Source: Candidatus Spyradenecus faecavium (lineage in GTDB: Bacteria; Verrucomicrobiota; Kiritimatiellia; RFP12; DVOR01). Taken from it: a DNA stretch of 5,222 nt. Numbering within the stretch: position 1 is the stretch's first letter; every line of letters starts with the position of its first letter. Location of the stretch: assembly GCA_018713405.1 (NCBI GenBank), contig DVOR01000225.1:1-5222 (forward strand), read 5' to 3'. Below, piece by piece: positions 1 through 5,222 of the stretch. Position numbers and translations under genes: made by a program. The notes under the pieces were generated by a model. It worked only from the letters and a program-made list of their open reading frames with translations, was not told where the DNA came from and ran no database searches.

Positions 1-19
1 AGATGTGTATAAGAGACAG
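1..19 (+). other. Tn5/Nextera mosaic-end adapter remnant (artefact)
   Basis: The first 19 bases, AGATGTGTATAAGAGACAG, are identical to the 19-base Tn5 mosaic end used in Nextera tagmentation adapters. The sequence sits exactly at the left edge and in the orientation expected for adapter followed by insert. It is therefore almost certainly untrimmed library sequence and not a genomic transposon. Genomic sequence should be counted from about position 20. Confidence 0.95.
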
Positions 20-30
20 AGCACGCCCTT

Positions 31-57
31 AATCTGCAACCAATCTGCGCAATCTGC
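31..57. repeat. Three AATCTGC copies, spaced 11 and 9 bases
   Basis: The heptamer AATCTGC occurs at 31-37, 42-48 and 51-57, with four- and two-base spacers. Read on the minus strand it is GCAGATT, downstream of tgt. The copies are exact and the spacing is irregular. No reading frame uses them convincingly. They are part of a repeat-rich stretch after tgt and probably represent a dispersed intergenic repeat family, which one window cannot confirm. Confidence 0.6.
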
Positions 58-68
58 GGTTTCTCTGT

Positions 69-83
69 CGCCCCGCAGGGGCG
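69..83. repeat. Perfect GC-rich inverted repeat; weak terminator candidate for tgt
   Basis: CGCCCC-GCA-GGGGCG is a perfect 6-base-pair stem with a three-base loop, located 32 bases past the tgt stop codon. It could fold as a hairpin in the tgt mRNA tail. On the minus strand it is followed by ACAGAGAAACC, so there is no U-tract and it is not a canonical intrinsic terminator. On the plus strand a pyrimidine-rich stretch follows, but no gene is seen that would end there. It lies between the AATCTGC copies and the TCTGTTC array, so it may belong to one composite repeat element. Confidence 0.55.
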
Positions 84-84
84 C

Positions 85-117
85 TCTGTTCTCCGTTCTC
101 TGTTCTCTGTTCTCTTC
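85..117. repeat. Period-7 tandem repeat (TCTGTTC)n at the tgt 3' end
   Basis: Four contiguous 7-base units occupy 85-112 (TCTGTTC, TCCGTTC, TCTGTTC, TCTGTTC), followed by a degenerate TCTTC to 117. One unit carries a single T-to-C change. On the minus strand the unit reads GAACAGA. The array overlaps the last two bases of the tgt stop codon, so it begins precisely where tgt coding ends. Confidence 0.8.
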
Positions 118-1264
118 AATAGGTGCCGCGCTTGGGGCGCTCGCGGAGGCGGGCGTGGGCCTCGGCGCGGAACTCGAGGAAGCAGTCGTTGGCGATGGCT
201 TGGCGCATCAGGCGCATGAAGCGGAGGTAGCAGTGGATGTTGTGGAGGGTGAGGAGGCGGTAGCCAAGCATCTCGGAGGCGTTGAGGAGGTGGCGGACGT
301 AGCCGCGGGTGTGGCGGGTGCAGGCAGGGCAGTCGCAGCCGGGCTCGATGGGCAGGGGGCTGTCCTTCCAGGCGCCGGCCTTGACGGGGTAGGGGCCGTC
401 AAGGGTGAAGGCGGAGCCGTTGCGGGCGTTGCGGGTGGGGATGACGCAGTCGAACATGTCGCAGCCCATGCCCACGGCCTCGGTCATCTGCCAGAGGTCG
501 CCCAGGCCCATGACGTAGCGGGGGCGGTGGCGGGGCATGTTGGGGAGGCTGTCGGCGATGCCCTTGAGGATGAAGGGCTCGGGCTCGCCGACGCTCACGC
601 CGCCCACGGCAAAGCCGTCGAGGCCGTCCTGCTCCATGGCGGCGAGCTCGCGGGCGCAGTGGGCACGGAGGTCGGCGTACTCGGAGCCTTGGACGATGCC
701 AAAGTAGAGCTGGCCCTCGGCGCGCTCCTGCTCCAGGCAGACGCGGGCCCAGCGGAGGGTCTGCTCGACGCTCTTGGCGGCGTAGTCATGGGTGGCGGGA
801 TAGGGGATGCACTCGTCGAAGAGCATCGCGATGTCGCTGCCCAGGGTACGCTGGATGGCCATGCTCTCCTTGGGGCCCATGAAGAGGCGGCGGCCATCGA
901 TGTGCGACTGGAAGGAGACGCCCTCCTCGGTGATCTTGCGCAGGGAGGAGAGGGAGAAGACCTGAAAGCCGCCGCTGTCGGTGAGGATGGGGCCGCGCCA
1001 ACCCTGGAAGGCGTGCAACCCACCGAGCCGCTCCATGATGTCCATCCCCGGGCGGAGCATGAGGTGGTAGGTGTTGCCCAGGATGATGGAGGCGCCGAGG
1101 CGCTCCAGGTCCTCCGCGCCGAGGGTCTTGACGGTGGCCTGCGTGCCGACGGGCATGAAGACGGGGGTGTCGACGGGCCCGTGGCGGGTCCACAGGCGGC
1201 CCAACCGGGCGCCGCTCTTGGCGTCTTCGTGGAGAATCTCGTACGTTCCGGTCTTGGGAGGCAT
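116..1264 (-). CDS. tgt: tRNA-guanine(34) transglycosylase (queuine tRNA-ribosyltransferase)
   Basis: This 382-residue protein should exchange guanine at wobble position 34 of GUN-anticodon tRNAs (Tyr, His, Asn, Asp) for the queuosine precursor preQ1. The length is normal for bacterial Tgt (about 370-390). Visible family motifs are TDSGGFQVFS (D96 is the expected active-site acid), GIVQGS at 189-194, GFAVGGVSVGE at 218-228, and GCDMFDCVIPTRNARNG at 267-283. By spacing from the zinc site, D272 corresponds to the E. coli nucleophile D264. Zinc ligands C310, C312, C315 and H341 have the spacing of E. coli C302/C304/C307/H333. The start at 1264 is chosen because the protein from there aligns with the family N-terminus. 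The in-frame ATG at 1357 lies inside the -10 box and would add residues encoded by a tandem repeat. No clear Shine-Dalgarno sequence precedes 1264. It appears to be transcribed separately from the glycosyltransferase run. No other queuosine gene is visible. Confidence 0.96.
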   Translation of the reverse strand: MPPKTGTYEILHEDAKSGARLGRLWTRHGPVDTPVFMPVGTQATVKTLGAEDLERLGASIILGNTYHLMLRPGMDIMERLGGLHAFQGWRGPILTDSGGFQVFSLSSLRKITEEGVSFQSHIDGRRLFMGPKESMAIQRTLGSDIAMLFDECIPYPATHDYAAKSVEQTLRWARVCLEQERAEGQLYFGIVQGSEYADLRAHCARELAAMEQDGLDGFAVGGVSVGEPEPFILKGIADSLPNMPRHRPRYVMGLGDLWQMTEAVGMGCDMFDCVIPTRNARNGSAFTLDGPYPVKAGAWKDSPLPIEPGCDCPACTRHTRGYVRHLLNASEMLGYRLLTLHNIHCYLRFMRLMRQAIANDCFLEFRAEAHARLRERPKRGTY

Positions 1265-1268
1265 GGCG

Positions 1269-1303
1269 TGGAAGCTTGGAAGTTTGGAGGCTTGGATGCT
1301 TGG
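1269..1303. repeat. Period-8 tandem repeat in the tgt leader
   Basis: On the plus strand the units are TGGAAGCT, TGGAAGTT, TGGAGGCT and TGGATGCT, followed by TGG. This gives four full octamers with a constant TGGA core and variable positions 5-7. In the tgt mRNA sense the unit ends in TCCA. The array ends only 4 bases before the tgt start codon and occupies the place where a Shine-Dalgarno sequence would be expected. The period of 8 and the lack of a conserved frame argue against a coding role. Confidence 0.8.
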
Positions 1304-1330
1304 TTGACACCCTTGCGGGCGACGGTCAGG

Positions 1331-1350
1331 GCGGTTTGACCCGCAAACGC
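1331..1350. other. Small imperfect inverted repeat near the predicted tgt transcription start
   Basis: GCGGTTTG-ACCCG-CAAACGC can pair GTTTG with CAAAC, extended by GCG/CGC around a single bulged G. It lies just downstream of the predicted -10 box on the minus strand, at or just inside the expected 5' end of the tgt transcript. It could be an operator or a leader hairpin, or a chance pairing in GC-rich DNA. No known regulator motif is recognised. Confidence 0.25.
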
Positions 1351-1355
1351 GCGCC

Positions 1356-1364
1356 ATTATAGCA
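1356..1364 (-). promoter_or_regulatory. Extended -10 promoter for tgt
   Basis: Read on the minus strand the sequence is TGCTATAAT: a consensus TATAAT hexamer (1361 to 1356) preceded by the TGn extended -10 element. No good -35 hexamer lies 16-18 bases upstream, where the sequence reads CCTCGG, which is acceptable for an extended -10 promoter. It sits in a short AT-rich island in otherwise GC-rich DNA, 38 bases after the stop codon of the upstream GT4 gene. Transcription would start near 1349, giving a leader of roughly 85 bases containing the period-8 array. Confidence 0.65.
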
Positions 1365-1399
1365 CAATTGCCCCTCCGCCGAGGTTGTGGCCTGTGGCG

Positions 1400-2485
1400 T
1401 TATCGGGCCATCAGGGCGGAGAGCTGTGCGGCGAAGGCGGCGGCGAAATGTTCGGGGGCGAAGCGTGCGGCGTTGCGGCGCAACGCGGCCACGTCCCAGC
1501 GGCGGGACTTGGCCTCCTCGATGGCGGCGCGGATGGCGGCGGGGGTGGGGACGTCGAAGAAGAGGCCTGTCTCGCCCTCGCGGACGGTCTCGAGCGCGCC
1601 GCCGGCGCGCAGGGCCAGGACGGGCGTCCCGGCGGCCTGCGCCTCCACGGGCACGATGCCGAAGTCTTCCACTCCCGGGAAGAGGAGGCCTTTGGCGCCG
1701 GCGTAGAGGCCGGGCAACTCGGCGTCGGGCACGCGCCCGAGGAAGGTGACGTTGGGTGGGGCGGCCTTGCGGAGCGTGCGCAGGAGGGGGCCGTCCCCGG
1801 CGACGACGAGGCGTTCGCCAAGGCCCCGGAAGGCCTCGATGAGGACGTCGGGGGCTTTGTAGGGAACCAGGGCGCCGAGCCAGAGCCAGTAGTCGCGTGG
1901 GCGTTGCGGGGCGGCGGCGAAGCGGTCGACCGCGACGGGTGGGTAGACCACGGCGGCCTCGCGGCCGTAGACGCGGCGGATGCGATCGGCGACGAAGGCG
2001 GAGTTGGCCACGAAGCGGTCGACGCACTCGGCGCTGCGCAGGTCGTAGCGGCGCAGGGCAGGGGTGAAGAGGCGCATGGCCAGGCGACCGGCCAGGCCGG
2101 CGCGGCGGTAGTAGTCGTCGGCCAGATCCCAGAGGTAGCGCATGGGGGTGTGGCAGTAGCAGAGGTGGCGGGCGTGGGGCGGTTTGCGGATGCCCTTGAC
2201 GGGGCCGGACTCACTGCTGATGAGCAGGTCGAAGCCCGAGAAGTCCCACCGGCGAAGGGCGAGCGGCATGAGGGGGAGGTAGGCTTGGCAACGGCGGCGA
2301 CCCTGCGGCAGGTGGGCGATGAGGCTCTCGTGGATGGGGTGGGCCAAGAGGTCGGGCGCGATGGCCGAACGTCGGCAGGCGTGGGTGTAGATCGGCGCCT
2401 CGGGGAACTGGCGGGCGATGGCCTGCAGCACCTGTTCGCCGCCGCGCATGGAGAGGAGCCAATAATGGAGCAGGGCCGTCTTCAT
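1400..2485 (-). CDS. GT4-family (GT-B fold) glycosyltransferase
   Basis: This complete 361-residue cytosolic or membrane-associated glycosyltransferase should move a sugar from a nucleotide-sugar donor onto a growing glycan. The N-terminal acceptor domain shows the glycine loop RGGEQV (14-19), the motif CYCHTPMRYLWD (109-120) and FVANSAFVADRIRRVYG (158-174). The C-terminal donor domain shows LGALVPYK (203-210), VVAGDGP (227-233), FLGRVPDAEL (248-257) and PGVEDFGIVPVEAQAAGTPV (270-289). E273 and E281 form the EX7E motif, and GG..ETV.EG.TG follows. The HTPMRYLWD region is typical of mannosyltransferase-like GT4 enzymes of O-antigen clusters, but the sugar cannot be read from sequence. The start at 2485 overlaps the preceding stop codon as ATGA. 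No Shine-Dalgarno sequence is visible, which suggests translational coupling. It is the last gene of the glycan run. No intrinsic terminator follows before the tgt promoter. Confidence 0.93.
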   Translation of the reverse strand: MKTALLHYWLLSMRGGEQVLQAIARQFPEAPIYTHACRRSAIAPDLLAHPIHESLIAHLPQGRRRCQAYLPLMPLALRRWDFSGFDLLISSESGPVKGIRKPPHARHLCYCHTPMRYLWDLADDYYRRAGLAGRLAMRLFTPALRRYDLRSAECVDRFVANSAFVADRIRRVYGREAAVVYPPVAVDRFAAAPQRPRDYWLWLGALVPYKAPDVLIEAFRGLGERLVVAGDGPLLRTLRKAAPPNVTFLGRVPDAELPGLYAGAKGLLFPGVEDFGIVPVEAQAAGTPVLALRAGGALETVREGETGLFFDVPTPAAIRAAIEEAKSRRWDVAALRRNAARFAPEHFAAAFAAQLSALMAR

Positions 2486-3204
2486 GGGGCGGGTTCCGGG
2501 TTGAGGCGGTAGAGATGGAACGTGCGCTTGCGCAACCGCTTGGTCGCGAGCAGGGTGTAGCGCGGGGCCAGCTCCGGCGGGGGCGGCTCCTCCGCGATGT
2601 AGTAATCCGGGAGGGGATGGCCGGGAATGGCGTTCGGGGCGAGCGATTGCGTGCGCAGGGGCCAGGCGCTGTTGTCCCAGTAGGGGCCCAACAGCGGGCG
2701 GCGGTTGACGTGGTATTCGTGCGGGGTGGGGCGGAAGTCCGGGAAGGTGGCGGGGCCTTTGTAGTCGGCGCGGATGATGGGCGCGAAGGCCTCGCCCGCT
2801 TGGCGGGATTCGCTCCGCGCGCCACGCAACACCTGCTGTGCCGTACGGACGGGGATCTCGTAGGCGAAGAGCGCCACGCCGACGCACACCAGCGCCGCGC
2901 GCACCGCCAGGCGTCCCCGTCCGGGGCACCGCCACAGCCGCCAGACGCCATAGGCCGTCCACAGCCACAGCAACGGCGCAAGCGGGTAGAAATAGCGAAT
3001 ACGGTAGACCAGGTCGTTCAAGACGCCGTCGCCGATCCACAGTTGCGCCACCTGCAGGGCGTGATGCCCCAGGAAGACGAAGAGGATGAACCACTCCTTG
3101 CCGGAGAAGGTCATCGTCCAAATGCGCAACGTCACCACCGCGTAGGCGACCACCGCGAAGGGCGCGTAGAAGCCGTCGCACCAGAAAGCCCACACGTCGC
3201 TCAT
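2482..3204 (-). CDS. Membrane protein resembling the C-terminal half of a GT-C glycosyltransferase
   Basis: This 240-residue protein has about four predicted membrane segments near residues 12-32, 38-56, 70-90 and 99-117, then a soluble tail of about 120 residues. Residues 68-77 (RIRYFYPLAP) match the arginine-tyrosine-x-x-proline pattern found in a late membrane segment of GT39/ArnT-like GT-C enzymes. The tail ends with a basic stretch, TKRLRKRTFHLYRL. A complete GT-C enzyme normally has an acidic catalytic motif in its first periplasmic loop. That motif is absent here but present in the upstream protein, so the two are probably halves of one enzyme. The start at 3204 overlaps the upstream stop as ATGA and has a consensus GGAGGT five bases away. 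This supports a separately translated chain, although a frameshift at the adjacent G-run is also possible. The GT-C assignment is inference from layout and one motif. Confidence 0.75.
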   Translation of the reverse strand: MSDVWAFWCDGFYAPFAVVAYAVVTLRIWTMTFSGKEWFILFVFLGHHALQVAQLWIGDGVLNDLVYRIRYFYPLAPLLWLWTAYGVWRLWRCPGRGRLAVRAALVCVGVALFAYEIPVRTAQQVLRGARSESRQAGEAFAPIIRADYKGPATFPDFRPTPHEYHVNRRPLLGPYWDNSAWPLRTQSLAPNAIPGHPLPDYYIAEEPPPPELAPRYTLLATKRLRKRTFHLYRLNPEPAP

Positions 3205-4739
3205 GCCGCACCTCCCCCGAAGATCCGCAGGAACGCCCCCGCGATTTGGCCGGAGGGCAACCACACGCCCGTCCACGACCACGTCAGCCAGCAACCGGGC
3301 TGGAGCATCACGGCATAGGCCGCCGCCGACACCCACGTCCGCCAGCGGAATCTGTCAAAGCACGCATAGAGCAGCCAGGCCACGCCGCCCAACAGAATCG
3401 TGTCCCCACGCGTCAGCGCGAAGAAGGGCAACGACAGGAGAAAGCTCAGGAACGCCCGGCGTGGACGCCCGTCCCAACACATCAGGCAGGCGTAGACCGC
3501 CAGAAAGACCGCCAACGAGCGGAAGGTGTCGCGGCAACCCTCGTATGCGGCGTCGAAGAGAATCGGTGAGATGAAGCAGAGCACGAAGGCGCACCAGGCC
3601 GCCTGGCGGTTGAACACGCTCTGCGCGATGCCGAACAGTGGGACCGCCGACAGCGCCCATCCCAGCAACCCCATTATCGAGCATGCCACCGTCCCCTCAA
3701 ACCCCAGCCAGGCCAGCGTGCCGGCGCCCAGCGGGAAGAGCAGGTTGAAGCGTGGGTGGAAGGCAAAGGCCCAATCGCCCTGCGCGAAGGCTTCCGCCAT
3801 CAGGGCATAGCGATTGACCGCGTCCCCATAGCTCAGATTGAAGGCCCACGCGAAGGCGCTCGCCACCACCCACGCCGCCACCGCCCACACCAACGGCCAC
3901 GCCCACCCCGGGGCGCGGCCGCCACGTACGAACCCCGTCAACCGCCCAACCGCCTGCGCCAGATGAAACGCCACCCGCCCCCAACGCAACGTCACCGCCG
4001 CCTGCGCGGCACGCACACCTTGGAGGGCCACCGCCCAGAGGCAACGCGCCACCCCGAACCCATGGCGCCGCAAGACCCATCCATGCCCCACGCCATAGCG
4101 CCACCCGCGCCTCGCGCGCCACGGTCCATGAAAGACCGGATGGAAGACCGTCACCGTGCCGTCGTAGTCGATGCGCCGCCCCTGCCCCAGCAGGCGCAGG
4201 AGGAAGTCTGTCTCCTCCCCAGAGCCCATCGCCGTTCCGCTCCCTGCGCCCAGCCGCTCATCGAAACGCACGTCGCCGATGGCCTCCCGTCGCAGGAAGA
4301 ACGAGCACGACACGGCCGTCCTCCACACATTCCCTCGCGTCATGGCCATTCGCCCCGCGCTCATCCAGCCCCCCGCCGAGCAGACGCCCGCCTCATCCGT
4401 CACCCGGAAGGAGACGCCGTCCACCCCCGGCGCAGCGAGCCGCTTCGCGACCTCCGCCAACAGCCCCGGCGGATACCAACTATCGTCGTCCGGAAATCCC
4501 ACGATCTCCCCCCGCGCCAAAGAAAGTCCCAGGTTGCGCGCCCGAGACAATCCCGGTTGCGCCACCACCCGCCGCACCTCCACCCCAGGGAAATCCGCCG
4601 CCACCGACACCAATGCCTCCGTGCCCGACTGGTCGATCAGCACCACCTCAAAATCCCGATACGTCTGCCGTTCCAGCGACCCCAACAGCCGCCGCAGCTC
4701 CCCCACCCGCCCCAACGAGCCCACAATCAACGAAATCAT
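3201..4739 (-). CDS. GT2 glycosyltransferase fused to the N-terminal half of a GT-C membrane glycosyltransferase
   Basis: This is a 512-residue two-part protein. Residues 1 to about 205 form a GT-A fold GT2 domain: MISLIVGSLGR at the start, IDQSG (35-39), PGLSRARNLGL (62-72), the metal-binding D84-D85-D86 in FPDDDSWYPP, and GEETDFLLRLLGQG (174-187). A basic, partly hydrophobic linker of the kind ending O-antigen GT2 enzymes runs to about 270. From about 281 it becomes a multi-pass membrane protein with about seven further hydrophobic segments. A first-loop motif, SYGDAVNRYALMAE (303-316), has D306 as the likely GT-C catalytic acid, and HPRFNLLFP (328-336) follows. The chain stops at GGGAA, before the R-Y-x-x-P region expected in a full GT-C enzyme, which is encoded by the next gene. 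The start at 4739 follows AGAAGGAG with good spacing. The longer in-frame extension to 5210 is low-complexity shadow sequence. Fusion by a lost stop codon or assembly error cannot be excluded. Confidence 0.85.
   Translation of the reverse strand: MISLIVGSLGRVGELRRLLGSLERQTYRDFEVVLIDQSGTEALVSVAADFPGVEVRRVVAQPGLSRARNLGLSLARGEIVGFPDDDSWYPPGLLAEVAKRLAAPGVDGVSFRVTDEAGVCSAGGWMSAGRMAMTRGNVWRTAVSCSFFLRREAIGDVRFDERLGAGSGTAMGSGEETDFLLRLLGQGRRIDYDGTVTVFHPVFHGPWRARRGWRYGVGHGWVLRRHGFGVARCLWAVALQGVRAAQAAVTLRWGRVAFHLAQAVGRLTGFVRGGRAPGWAWPLVWAVAAWVVASAFAWAFNLSYGDAVNRYALMAEAFAQGDWAFAFHPRFNLLFPLGAGTLAWLGFEGTVACSIMGLLGWALSAVPLFGIAQSVFNRQAAWCAFVLCFISPILFDAAYEGCRDTFRSLAVFLAVYACLMCWDGRPRRAFLSFLLSLPFFALTRGDTILLGGVAWLLYACFDRFRWRTWVSAAAYAVMLQPGCWLTWSWTGVWLPSGQIAGAFLRIFGGGAA
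3210..3215 (-). promoter_or_regulatory. Ribosome binding site for the 240-residue membrane protein
   Basis: GGAGGT on the minus strand is a full Shine-Dalgarno consensus five bases before the ATG at 3204. It lies inside the last codons of the upstream gene and overlaps a run of five G (3214-3218). It argues that the ATG at 3204 is a genuine start and not only the product of a sequencing frameshift. Confidence 0.7.
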
Positions 4740-4746
4740 CCCTGCG

Positions 4747-4754
4747 CTCCTTCT
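4747..4754 (-). promoter_or_regulatory. Ribosome binding site for the GT2/GT-C gene
   Basis: AGAAGGAG on the minus strand, seven bases before the ATG at 4739, is a strong Shine-Dalgarno sequence. Its first base is the last base of the preceding stop codon TGA (4756-4754). It fixes the start of the GT2 domain at 4739. Confidence 0.8.
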
Positions 4755-5222
4755 CACCGCGGCGGCAGGACAAGCCCGGGCGCGCCGCCCAGGTCGCCAT
4801 GGATCCCCTGCCACCATGCCAAAACCAACGCCCGCGCCCCGCGCCAATCCCGCTCGGCCACCAGGGTCAGCGCGCACGCCTTCGCCCACTCGACCGCGTA
4901 GCGGAACCACGCCAGCGCCCCGCCCCAGCCGCGCGCGCGCACCAGCCGGATGACGAGGCAGAAGTTGCGCAAATGGAAATACCGCCCGGGAAGCGAGGAA
5001 TGGTAGCGCAGCGCCCCGATCAGCGGGCGCTCCTTGTCGAACTGCTTTTGGACGCAGAAGTCGCGGATATACAGGTTGCACCCCACCTTCGAGGCCAGCA
5101 TCCCGAACAGGATGTCGTCCCACGCCAGGAAAAACCGCTCCCACGGCGCGATGCACTCCGCCGCCAGCCGCGCGTCCACGAACAGCCCCTCGAAGCACGC
5201 CGTCTCGCACGGCACCGCGTCC
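4754..5222 (-). CDS. GT2-type glycosyltransferase, C-terminal part (runs off the right edge)
   Basis: About 155 residues are visible; the 5' end lies beyond the window. The fragment resembles the C-terminal part of rhamnosyl/galactofuranosyl-type GT2 enzymes. It has CFEGLFVDARLA, where the acceptor loop follows a conserved aromatic-glycine segment, and then FFLAWDDILFGMLASKVG, with the acidic WDD pair typical of this group. After that come a basic, aromatic stretch, GRYFHLRNFCLVIRLV (the common YxxxRN pattern before a membrane-associated helix), and a final GIHGDLGGAPG that matches the usual glycine-rich ending. In many relatives the WDD pair is followed by an acidic residue two positions on; here it is leucine. 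The catalytic DXD region is not in the window. A GTG at 5215 is not the start, because the frame stays open to the edge. It precedes the fused GT2/GT-C gene by 13 bases, so they are probably one operon. Confidence 0.82.
   Translation of the reverse strand, partial: DAVPCETACFEGLFVDARLAAECIAPWERFFLAWDDILFGMLASKVGCNLYIRDFCVQKQFDKERPLIGALRYHSSLPGRYFHLRNFCLVIRLVRARGWGGALAWFRYAVEWAKACALTLVAERDWRGARALVLAWWQGIHGDLGGAPGLVLPPR

Noticed and set aside
69..83. Strong intrinsic terminator for tgt
   Set aside because: The hairpin is perfect but no U-tract follows on the minus strand, so it is recorded only as an inverted repeat with weak terminator potential.
31..117. Possible CRISPR array because of several short repeats
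   Set aside because: The repeat units are only 7 bases with spacers of 0-4 bases, far from CRISPR repeat and spacer sizes, and no cas gene is present.
5..1339. 444-residue open frame on the plus strand opposite tgt
   Set aside because: Its translation begins inside the adapter and is a low-complexity, Ala/Gly/Val/Glu-rich product with no recognisable domain. It is a mirror of the GC-rich tgt gene, whose motifs on the other strand are unambiguous.
1265..1357. N-terminal extension of tgt to the ATG at 1357
   Set aside because: That ATG overlaps the TATAAT box, and part of the extra 31 residues is encoded by the period-8 repeat. The Tgt family N-terminus fits the start at 1264.
1385..2512. 375-residue plus-strand open frame opposite the GT4 gene
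   Set aside because: The composition is Gly/Ala/Asp/Glu-rich without motifs, and the minus-strand frame carries the full GT4 signature.
2486..3211. In-frame N-terminal extension of the GT4 gene to 3211, giving a 603-residue protein
   Set aside because: The extra residues are an Arg/Pro-rich shadow of the 240-residue membrane protein, which has a perfect Shine-Dalgarno sequence and sensible membrane segments. The GT4 N-terminus begins naturally at 2485.
3756..4901. 381-residue plus-strand open frame, Arg/Pro/His-rich
   Set aside because: It shows the typical composition of an antisense frame in GC-rich DNA and spans two genes on the other strand without any domain.
4740..5210. In-frame N-terminal extension of the GT2/GT-C protein to 5210
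   Set aside because: The extension is Arg/Gly-rich shadow sequence over the upstream GT2 gene. The start at 4739 has AGAAGGAG and begins with the usual GT2 first strand.

Overview
This is a GC-rich bacterial window in which every supported gene lies on the minus strand. Positions 1-19 match the Tn5/Nextera mosaic-end adapter exactly, so the left edge is a library artefact and genomic sequence begins at about position 20. The source is probably a shotgun, possibly metagenomic, assembly. The gene content (cell-surface polysaccharide glycosyltransferases plus bacterial tgt) fits a Gram-negative-type bacterium. The short-period intergenic repeats remind me of genomes of the PVC group (Kiritimatiellota/Verrucomicrobiota), but that is an impression and not a demonstrated placement.

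In transcription order (right to left), the window first holds a four-gene glycosyltransferase run from 5222 to 1400. It contains: (a) the C-terminal part of a GT2-type glycosyltransferase that enters from the right edge; (b) a 512-residue protein joining a complete soluble GT2 domain to the N-terminal half of a GT-C-type membrane glycosyltransferase; (c) a 240-residue membrane protein that looks like the missing C-terminal half of that GT-C enzyme; (d) a complete GT4 (GT-B fold) glycosyltransferase. The genes are tightly packed: a 13-base gap carrying a strong Shine-Dalgarno sequence, then two ATGA overlaps. They probably build one surface glycan, with cytoplasmic sugar transfers by the GT2 and GT4 enzymes and a membrane or periplasmic transfer by the GT-C pair.

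A 135-base spacer (1265-1399) follows. It holds a perfect extended -10 promoter, a small inverted repeat and a period-8 tandem repeat directly before the start of tgt. The tgt gene (116-1264) encodes a complete tRNA-guanine transglycosylase of the queuosine pathway and appears to be a separate transcription unit, not part of the glycan cluster. Beyond its stop codon, positions 20-117 contain a composite repeat region: a period-7 array, a perfect GC-rich hairpin and three AATCTGC copies.

The points most worth a second look are the GT2/GT-C fusion with its GT-C part split at a G-run, and the short-period repeats on both sides of tgt. I see no CRISPR array, rRNA, tRNA or transposase gene. I do not find convincing evidence of a wholly new system.
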